Source: DRGT01 sp022567895
GTDB taxonomy: Archaea > Thermoproteota > Nitrososphaeria > Nitrososphaerales > Nitrosopumilaceae
NCBI GenBank assembly: GCA_022567895.1
Contig: JADFGC010000038.1
Location: 1 to 11,321 of the forward strand
DNA length: 11,321 nt
Direction: 5' to 3'
Numbering within the stretch: the first letter of the stretch is position 1; each line of letters starts with the position of its first letter. The position numbers and the translations under genes were made by a program. Below are positions 6,106 through 11,321 of this stretch, piece by piece. Below the pieces are notes generated by a model. The model was not told the origin of the DNA and did no database searches. It saw nothing but the letters and a program-made list of their open reading frames with translations.

Positions 6106-8025
6106 GTGACACTTTCTGGAATTGAATTAAGATATTTGGTGAATGAGATTTCAAAAAAAACTAGTGATTACTATGTTAGTAATATTTATGGAATTACAAA
6201 AAATGGATTACTTTTCAAATTACATCATCCCAAAAATCCCGATGTAATGTTAATGGTTTCAACTTCAGGAATATGGATTAGTTCTGTAAAGATAGATCAG
6301 ATTGAACCAAACAAGATTCTTAAACGCTTACGTAACGATCTTTTGAGATTAAAATTAAGTAAAATTGAACAAATTGGTGCAGAAAGAATTGTTTATCTGA
6401 CATTTTCAGGATTTGATAAAGAATTTACTCTGGTTGGGGAATTTTTCGGAGATGGAAATATTATTTTGTGCAACAAAGAAATGAAAATTTTAGCGCTTTT
6501 ACATTCAATTGATGTACGTCATAGACAATTACGTGTTGGATTACCTTATACTCCACCACCACAAAAGGGAATTAATGTTTTACAAGTCTCAAAAAAAGAT
6601 TTTGATGAAATAAAAACATCTAATCTAGCTGTAGCAAACTGGATTGGAAGAACATTTGGCCTTCCAAAAAGATTTGCTGAAGAAATTTTTCATATCTCAA
6701 AAATTGATCCCAAAGTTAAAGGAAATACTCTACAAGATAATGATGTAAAAAAAATCTTTGAATCAATGAAAAATTTGATTGAAAATATAGTAACAGGCAA
6801 TCACAATCCAATTATTATAAAAAATGATTCATCAATAGAAATATCGCCTATAAAACTTGAAAATGTAAAAAATGCAACTCCTGTTGAAAATTTTATTGAA
6901 GGATTAGATACTGTTTTTTCACAGAGTATAGTAGATGCAGGAAAAAATATTCAATCAAGTAATGTAGATAAAAAAATTCAAGATCTTGAAGTTAGGTTAA
7001 AAGAACAATCAAAGGCAATAAAACTAGTAAAAGAAAAATCTCAAAAAATATCAACTGTGGCTAAATCTCTGTCTGAAATGACTTCCAAAGGCATAATGTC
7101 AATTGAAGATCCTTCTGCTGTTACAATTTTAACAAAGTTGAATTCACAAATCACAAAAGAGAAAGGTATTTTATTTCTAAAGATTGATGATGAAAAAATT
7201 AAGGTTGATCTAAAAGCTTCACTTCCTAGTACTGCATCTATTTTGTTTAATGAAGCAAAAAAACAATCATCAGCTATTACATCAATAGAAAAACAGATTT
7301 CAAAAACAGAAAAAGAAATTGAAAAATTAAAGAATCAATCACAAAAAGTCAAAGATTCCGTAACGTTTTCTGAGATTAGAAAAAAGAATTGGTTTGAAAG
7401 ATATCGTTGGTTTTATACTACTGATAAATTTTTAGCAATTGGGGGAAGAGATTCATCATCTAATTCAGCAATAATTAGAAAGCATCTAGAAAAAAATGAC
7501 AAAGTTTTTCATGCTGAAATCTTTGGTTCGCCGTTTTTCATTTTAAAAAATTCAGAAAATGCAACTCCAGCTACTATTAATGAAGTGGCAAATGCTACTG
7601 TATGTTTTAGCAGGGCTTGGAGAGAAGCAATGTATGGAATGAGTGCTTACTGGGTTGATCCTGAGCAAGTCAAAAAGGCAGCCCCTAGCGGACAATATTT
7701 ACCAAAAGGTTCGTTTACCATTGATGGACAACGTAATTTTGTTAAAATTTCATCATTGAAACTTGCAATAGGTCTTTTCAAACAAAATGAAAGTTTTCTT
7801 ATCACATGTGGTCCTTTAGAACCAATTAAGAAAAATTGTGAATGTTATTCTGTTATTGAACCATCTGGTTCAGAATCTTCAGATGTAGCAAAAAAGATCA
7901 GAACTGAGTTTATAAAAATGAAAGGTGAGATTATAAAAAATATTAGTTTAGATGAATTTGTTAGAGTTTTGCCTGCTGGAGAAAGTCATGTAATTGAGTC
8001 CGGTTTGAGAAATGCTACAGAGTGA
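6106..8025 (+). CDS. rqcH: Ribosome quality control protein RqcH / Rqc2 (NFACT family)
   Basis: This is a 639-residue NFACT protein. The NFACT-N domain spans about 1-180 (SGIELRYL at 4-11, GEFFGDGNIIL at 111-121, RVGLPYTPPP at 143-152). A helical middle follows, with a coiled coil at about 285-425. The NFACT-R domain is at about 426-560: KKNWFERYRWFYTTDKFL (426-443), IGGRDSSSN (445-453), FSRAWREA (501-508) and APSGQYLPKGSF (526-537). Family members bind 50S or 60S subunits carrying stalled peptidyl-tRNA and recruit tRNA to add C-terminal tails that mark the chain for degradation. Two aspartates important for tailing in yeast Rqc2 (D9, D98) appear to be Glu here, E7 and E93; the arginine next to the second is kept (R94). 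The start is GTG. Its stop overlaps the next gene by 14 bp. Confidence 0.95.
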   Translation: MTLSGIELRYLVNEISKKTSDYYVSNIYGITKNGLLFKLHHPKNPDVMLMVSTSGIWISSVKIDQIEPNKILKRLRNDLLRLKLSKIEQIGAERIVYLTFSGFDKEFTLVGEFFGDGNIILCNKEMKILALLHSIDVRHRQLRVGLPYTPPPQKGINVLQVSKKDFDEIKTSNLAVANWIGRTFGLPKRFAEEIFHISKIDPKVKGNTLQDNDVKKIFESMKNLIENIVTGNHNPIIIKNDSSIEISPIKLENVKNATPVENFIEGLDTVFSQSIVDAGKNIQSSNVDKKIQDLEVRLKEQSKAIKLVKEKSQKISTVAKSLSEMTSKGIMSIEDPSAVTILTKLNSQITKEKGILFLKIDDEKIKVDLKASLPSTASILFNEAKKQSSAITSIEKQISKTEKEIEKLKNQSQKVKDSVTFSEIRKKNWFERYRWFYTTDKFLAIGGRDSSSNSAIIRKHLEKNDKVFHAEIFGSPFFILKNSENATPATINEVANATVCFSRAWREAMYGMSAYWVDPEQVKKAAPSGQYLPKGSFTIDGQRNFVKISSLKLAIGLFKQNESFLITCGPLEPIKKNCECYSVIEPSGSESSDVAKKIRTEFIKMKGEIIKNISLDEFVRVLPAGESHVIESGLRNATE

Positions 8026-8503
8026 TACAAAACCGATTTTTTTAGTGGATGCAATGTTAGGAAATATTGCAAAAAAACTTCGGTTATTAGGATATGATTC
8101 TAAATATTCTTCAGACAGTAAAGATGATGAACTTATTTTAAAAGCAAAAAATGAAAATCGTATTTTGTTAACTAAAGATGAGCCTCTTTTAAAAAAGGCT
8201 GAAAAACAGGCGATTTCTGTTATTCATATAAAAAATGATACAGAATTAAAACAACTAGTTCAAATTTTCAAGAATTCCAAATTGTCAAAAGTTGTAGTTT
8301 CAGGAAATACTGCTAGATGCACTGAATGTAATGGAGAACTAGTAACTATTGAAAAAGATAGGGTTATGGATAAAGTTCCAAAAGGTGTTTTAGAAAAAAT
8401 AGATAATTTTTGGAATTGTACAAATTGTAACAAAATCTATTGGGAAGGAACTCATATTGAAAGATTACAAAAGTTTGTGGATGAATTAAATGAAAAATTA
8501 TAA
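8012..8503 (+). CDS. Mut7-C-type RNase (PIN-like) with zinc ribbon
   Basis: The 163 residues match the Mut7-C/DUF82 family. The N-terminal PIN-like half contains FLVDAMLGNIAKKLRLLGYD (10-29), acidic residues D38/D39 and LLTKDEPLL (52-60), so D13, D38/D39 and D56 are the likely metal-binding carboxylates. The C-terminal half carries a zinc ribbon with CTEC (103-106) and CTNC (136-139), followed by IYWEGTH (142-148), which is typical of the family. By family knowledge it should be a metal-dependent ribonuclease; the substrate is unknown. It overlaps the end of rqcH and the start of the AMMECR1 gene by 14 bp each, so co-translation is likely. Pairing with rqcH suggests, by inference, a role in removing RNA from stalled ribosomes. 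Confidence 0.88.
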   Translation: MLQSDTKPIFLVDAMLGNIAKKLRLLGYDSKYSSDSKDDELILKAKNENRILLTKDEPLLKKAEKQAISVIHIKNDTELKQLVQIFKNSKLSKVVVSGNTARCTECNGELVTIEKDRVMDKVPKGVLEKIDNFWNCTNCNKIYWEGTHIERLQKFVDELNEKL

Positions 8504-9101
8504 TGAGATTTCAATTGAAGATGGAAAAATTCTTGTAAAAACTGCAAGAACTATCGTAACCGAATATCTCAAAAATAAAACAAAGATTACTTTGGATAAA
8601 AAATTTGAATCAAATTATTCTTTTAATTCGGGCGTTTTTGTAACACTAAACAATCCTCTTGGGTTAAGGGGGTGTATTGGTTATCTTCTTCCTGACAGAA
8701 AATTGTTTGATGTTCTAATTGAGGCCTCAATTGCAGCAGCTACTGAAGATCCAAGATTTCCACCAGTAAAAAATGAAGAGCTTGATCAAATTACTTTTGA
8801 AGTTACCGTACTAACACAACCAGAAGAAATTCAGGTTTCAGATCCAAAAGAGTATCCATCAAAAATCAAAGTTGGCCGAGATGGTTTGATCGTCAAGCAT
8901 GGTTCTAATTCAGGATTATTGCTTCCACAGGTTCCTGTAGAATATAGTTGGACTGAAGAAGAATTTCTAGGACATACTTGTGAAAAAGCAAATCTTCCCT
9001 GGGATTGTTGGAAAGACAAAGAAACACAAATTCAAAAATTTGAAGGAATTGTGTTTAAAGAAGAATCTCCAAATGGAGATGTAGTCAGAGGAGAGCTCTA
9101 G
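8490..9101 (+). CDS. AMMECR1 family protein
   Basis: The 203 residues show the AMMECR1 signature LRGCIGYLLP (59-68), EDPRFPPV (86-93), FEVTVLTQPEEI (103-114), GLIVKHGSNSGLLLPQVP (132-149) and WTEEEFLGHTCEKANLP (154-170). The whole-length match is typical of archaeal members. The LRGCIG cysteine is highly conserved and may be reactive, but no biochemical activity is firmly established for the family. Many relatives occur with MEMO and radical-SAM partners; neither is visible here. The ATG lies 14 bp inside the preceding RNase gene, making it the third gene of the rqcH operon. Its stop overlaps by 4 bp the convergent dehydratase small-subunit gene. Confidence 0.93.
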   Translation: MKNYNEISIEDGKILVKTARTIVTEYLKNKTKITLDKKFESNYSFNSGVFVTLNNPLGLRGCIGYLLPDRKLFDVLIEASIAAATEDPRFPPVKNEELDQITFEVTVLTQPEEIQVSDPKEYPSKIKVGRDGLIVKHGSNSGLLLPQVPVEYSWTEEEFLGHTCEKANLPWDCWKDKETQIQKFEGIVFKEESPNGDVVRGEL

Positions 9102-9472
9102 TTAGAATCAGTATCTATTTCAAAATCTTTTCCATTTTCTAATGAATCAAACTCTTCTTTTGAGATAATTACTAGTGGAATGTTTGCTAAAGCACAACCT
9201 GAAGCAGTGATAAGATCCGCTTTTTGACACACCATTGCAAGAGGAGCAGAATTGTTTGATTTGAGAGAATAGATGGTATATGCACCAACACTACTTCCAA
9301 TCCCATGAGGGAATACCAAAATCTTGTTCTTGACTGATTTTTGAAACAAATCATGACTTTCATCTCTAATGAGTCCAGTTTTTTTATCAACTACACCTAA
9401 AAAATTAATTGGATTATTTGATTTCATGATTGTTCCTTTTGCTTTTCCTTTCACAATCGTTTTTAGATTCAT
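9098..9472 (-). CDS. Phosphomevalonate dehydratase small subunit (aconitase X swivel domain, DUF126)
   Basis: This 124-residue protein is the swivelling-domain subunit of aconitase X. It shows PINFLGVVDKKTGLIRDESH (21-40), LVFPHGIGSSVGAY (52-65) and ADLITASGCALANIPLV (85-101). Together with the large subunit it should dehydrate (R)-5-phosphomevalonate to trans-anhydromevalonate 5-phosphate in the archaeal mevalonate pathway, which leads to isopentenyl phosphate and membrane lipids. Cis-3-hydroxyproline dehydratases belong to the same superfamily, but the two-subunit archaeal form fits the isoprenoid enzyme. The ATG overlaps the large-subunit stop by 4 bp (ATGA), so the two are translated together. 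The tail end overlaps the AMMECR1 gene by 4 bp. Confidence 0.9.
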   Translation of the reverse strand: MNLKTIVKGKAKGTIMKSNNPINFLGVVDKKTGLIRDESHDLFQKSVKNKILVFPHGIGSSVGAYTIYSLKSNNSAPLAMVCQKADLITASGCALANIPLVIISKEEFDSLENGKDFEIDTDSN

Positions 9473-10620
9473 TTTGTTTCCTCCTGAATAATTTTAGAAA
9501 GTGATTTTAGATTAACACCAACACCATTAGAATTTTTTAGATAGTATGCACCTTTGATGCTGTTTGTTGTGACTGAATCAACATCTTTTTTATCAATAAG
9601 AGGAGTTAAACATGTGCAGCAGTCAGATAGAATTTCACATCCAGCTCTTTCTATTTCGTTTGTATAACCTAATTTTCTTGCTTGATTTTGTACAGCTCTT
9701 GGACAAAAAACCATACATCTTTTTTTGAATGATTTATTTTTCAACATGGATGATAGATCTGAAAGCTCTTCTAGTCCTAATTGAGGACTACCTAATGTAA
9801 TCAAATCTCCACTATCAGCTGTATTGAGCTCATCATGAATTTTTTGCATTTCTTTTTCATCAAAATCAACTGTTTCAGCTGTTTCTTCTTCGCCTAAAAC
9901 AAATTTTCCACAGGTTCCTGAAGTTCCCATACCTCCGCAAAGCGATTTGCAACTTCTTTTATCTAATTCCTTTACGCCAGAAATTGAAACAGAGTTATCA
10001 GCAACCTTTCCAGCAAAAAATCCAAGCAAGCCAAATGTCAGCTCGTCAGGTTGTTCAACTTTCATTCTTATTGTAAGATTAGGAGTATCATCCTTTCTTA
10101 GATCAGAATAAGGACTTTTTCCAGTTAAAGCACTAGCTAATGCACTAAATGCACTTTCTTTGTTTGTTTTGAGATGACCAATTGAATTTGCGTATATTAC
10201 TGCATTACTTTCAGCAAATGACACTTGAGTTCCTTTGTCAGGTAGATCATAGATTTCATATGGTATGCAAGAAAATGATGGGATTACACCCATTCTTTCA
10301 TAAGATTCTCTAATACTCTGTTGTTTGTCGATAAAGTTTTGATCTAAATTATAATTTGATACATTATCGATGTCAAATCCCATTGGGTTTAAAGTGGTTT
10401 TTACAGCAACTTTTGCATCACTACTAATTTTTGAAAGAAATTCTTCTCCAGCGTCTCCAATTGTGTTATAATTTACGCCTGATAGATGCGCCCAGTTGAT
10501 TGGAATGAGTCTATCTGCATTAGTGGCTTCGCCTGTTGCAACTAGAATTCTATATGCTAGTTCTAAGGTTTCTCCTTTTTCACCCTTTAGAGCTGCTTCT
10601 TCTTGTTTTGTTAGTTCCAT
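9469..10620 (-). CDS. Phosphomevalonate dehydratase large subunit (aconitase X catalytic, DUF521)
   Basis: The protein is 383 residues from the chosen ATG at 10618-10620. A GTG directly before it (10621-10623) could add one residue; I prefer the ATG. DUF521/aconitase X features, in this numbering, include INWAHLSGVNYNTIGDAG (41-58), TTLNPMGFD (75-83), PSFSCIPYE (114-122), CGGMGTSGTCGKF (228-240), the cysteine-rich DCCTCLTPL (333-341) and TNSIKGAYYL (352-361). Ten cysteines are present, and a subset should hold the 4Fe-4S cluster needed for dehydration; which ones do so I infer only from clustering. With the overlapping small subunit it acts in the archaeal mevalonate pathway. It leads a two-gene operon divergent from nth. 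Confidence 0.92.
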   Translation of the reverse strand: MELTKQEEAALKGEKGETLELAYRILVATGEATNADRLIPINWAHLSGVNYNTIGDAGEEFLSKISSDAKVAVKTTLNPMGFDIDNVSNYNLDQNFIDKQQSIRESYERMGVIPSFSCIPYEIYDLPDKGTQVSFAESNAVIYANSIGHLKTNKESAFSALASALTGKSPYSDLRKDDTPNLTIRMKVEQPDELTFGLLGFFAGKVADNSVSISGVKELDKRSCKSLCGGMGTSGTCGKFVLGEEETAETVDFDEKEMQKIHDELNTADSGDLITLGSPQLGLEELSDLSSMLKNKSFKKRCMVFCPRAVQNQARKLGYTNEIERAGCEILSDCCTCLTPLIDKKDVDSVTTNSIKGAYYLKNSNGVGVNLKSLSKIIQEETK

Positions 10621-10641
10621 CACTCAAATTTCTTCATGACA

Positions 10642-10652
10642 GATATAATACT
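10642..10652. promoter_or_regulatory. Shared bidirectional TATA region between the dehydratase operon and nth
   Basis: The core gatataatact lies about 27 bp from the dehydratase ATG at 10620 on the minus strand and about 30 bp from the nth ATG at 10677 on the plus strand. One near-symmetric A/T core could therefore serve TATA boxes in both directions, and both mRNAs would be leaderless. The whole intergenic region is only 56 bp. Confidence 0.45.
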
Positions 10653-10676
10653 TGTACGAACAAACTATGCCATAAA

Positions 10677-11321
10677 ATGAAAGAAATTCTTCAAGGCATG
10701 ATGGATACTATGTATGCTATCAAACCACCTAGAATTACAGCATTAGAAGATCTACATCAAGCTGAAACAAGGGATCCATTTAGTATTTTAATTGGAACGA
10801 TTCTTTCTGCAAGAACTAAGGATGAAACCACTACCAAAATTGTAAAAAAATTATTTTCTAGATATAGAACTGCGAAAGCTCTTGCAAATGCTAAAGTCAA
10901 AGATGTTGAAAAAATTATTAAATCAATTGGATTTTATCATGTCAAAGCTAAGAGAATAATTGAGGTTGCATCAATAATAAATTCACAATACAATGGCAAA
11001 GTGCCTGATGATTTTGAAAAACTAGTTAATCTGCCTGGTGTGGGAAGAAAAACTGCAAATTGTGTTCTCGTTTATGCTTTTGACAAGCCTGCAATTCCTG
11101 TTGATGTACATGTTCATAGAATATCAAATAGATTAGGACTAGTGAAAACAAAAACTCCTGAAGAAACTGAAATGGAGTTGATGAAAAAAATTCCAAAAAA
11201 ATATTGGCTGGAAATTAATGATACTTTTGTAATGTATGGTCAAAATATCTGTAAACCAATTTCTCCAATGTGCAGTATTTGTAAGATTAAAAGAAAATGT
11301 AGTTATTATAAATCTAAGAAG
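10677..11321 (+). CDS. nth: Endonuclease III (DNA glycosylase/AP lyase), open at window end
   Basis: The reading frame runs from ATG at 10677 to the window edge, 215 codons without a stop. It contains the helix-hairpin-helix LPGVGRKTAN (119-128) with the catalytic lysine K125, IPVDVHVHRISNRLGL (140-155) with the catalytic aspartate D143, and a C-terminal 4Fe-4S motif with the exact C-X6-C-X2-C-X5-C spacing (C192, C199, C202, C208). K125 and D143 keep the same spacing as K120 and D138 of E. coli Nth. The enzyme removes oxidised pyrimidines and cleaves the abasic site in base excision repair. E. coli Nth has 211 residues, so very little is missing at the end. Met8, Met9 or Met12 are alternative starts, but the TATA spacing favours 10677. 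Confidence 0.94.
   Translation, partial: MKEILQGMMDTMYAIKPPRITALEDLHQAETRDPFSILIGTILSARTKDETTTKIVKKLFSRYRTAKALANAKVKDVEKIIKSIGFYHVKAKRIIEVASIINSQYNGKVPDDFEKLVNLPGVGRKTANCVLVYAFDKPAIPVDVHVHRISNRLGLVKTKTPEETEMELMKKIPKKYWLEINDTFVMYGQNICKPISPMCSICKIKRKCSYYKSKK

Noticed and set aside
5806..6154. Open frames overlapping the EMC6-like gene (plus 5806-6039, minus 5930-6154)
   Set aside because: Both are low-complexity translations (Ser/Phe-rich or basic) of the Lys-rich N-terminal coding region and the promoter gap, with no recognisable protein features.
8831..9390. Open frames opposite AMMECR1 (8831-9019) and within the dehydratase small subunit in another frame (9187-9390)
   Set aside because: The overlapping genes match their families from end to end, so these are shadow frames.
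1..11321. Mobile elements, CRISPR arrays, tRNA/rRNA genes or a foreign island
   Set aside because: No direct-repeat arrays, transposase or integrase motifs, terminal repeats or tRNA-like cloverleaf were seen, and all genes look like core chromosomal archaeal genes of uniform composition.

Overview
The window reads as a stretch of core chromosome from an ammonia-oxidising archaeon of the Nitrososphaerota (Thaumarchaeota), most like the marine Nitrosopumilus group. This assignment is inferred from gene content and base composition, without a database search. The DNA is strongly A+T-rich and gene-dense. Promoters look archaeal: TATA-like boxes sit about 25-30 bp before start codons, so many mRNAs would be leaderless. 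The gene set fits too: an ESCRT-III/CdvB cell-division paralog, corrin-ring methyltransferases, a two-subunit aconitase X-type phosphomevalonate dehydratase and an archaeal RqcH. I see no mobile element, CRISPR array, tRNA or rRNA gene, and no gap over 300 bp without a gene.

Layout, left to right. (1) 1-95: the 3' tail of a gene entering from the left, then a T-rich terminator. (2) 153-599: an unrecognised small membrane-anchored extracytoplasmic protein. (3) 663-1838: a dolichol-phosphate-mannose-synthase-like family 2 glycosyltransferase fused to a GtrA-like membrane domain. (4) 1879-2529, minus strand: a CdvB-type ESCRT-III protein with a Pro-rich tail that resembles a MIM2 motif. (5) 2628-3392: divergent from it, a glutamate-racemase-fold protein in which both catalytic cysteines are serine. 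(6) 6002 down to 3373, minus strand: a tight operon of an EMC6-like three-helix membrane protein, cbiT, cbiL and cbiF. (7) 6106-9101: divergent from that operon, rqcH, a Mut7-C-type ribonuclease and an AMMECR1 protein, each joined to the next by a 14-bp overlap. (8) 10620 down to 9098, minus strand: the large and small subunits of phosphomevalonate dehydratase, overlapping by 4 bp. (9) 10677 to the end: endonuclease III, open at the window edge, sharing a compact bidirectional promoter with the dehydratase operon.

How the genes work together. CbiL, CbiF and CbiT catalyse C20 methylation, C11 methylation, and C15 methylation with decarboxylation in corrin synthesis, in line with cobalamin production by thaumarchaea; the remaining pathway genes must lie elsewhere. 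The dehydratase subunits belong to the archaeal mevalonate route that makes isoprenoid lipid precursors. RqcH should tag nascent chains stuck on split large ribosomal subunits, and its co-transcription with a putative RNase suggests linked protein and mRNA quality control. The most unusual items are the cysteine-less racemase homologue, the EMC6-like first gene of the cobalamin operon, the RqcH-RNase-AMMECR1 operon and the MIM2-like tail on the CdvB paralog.
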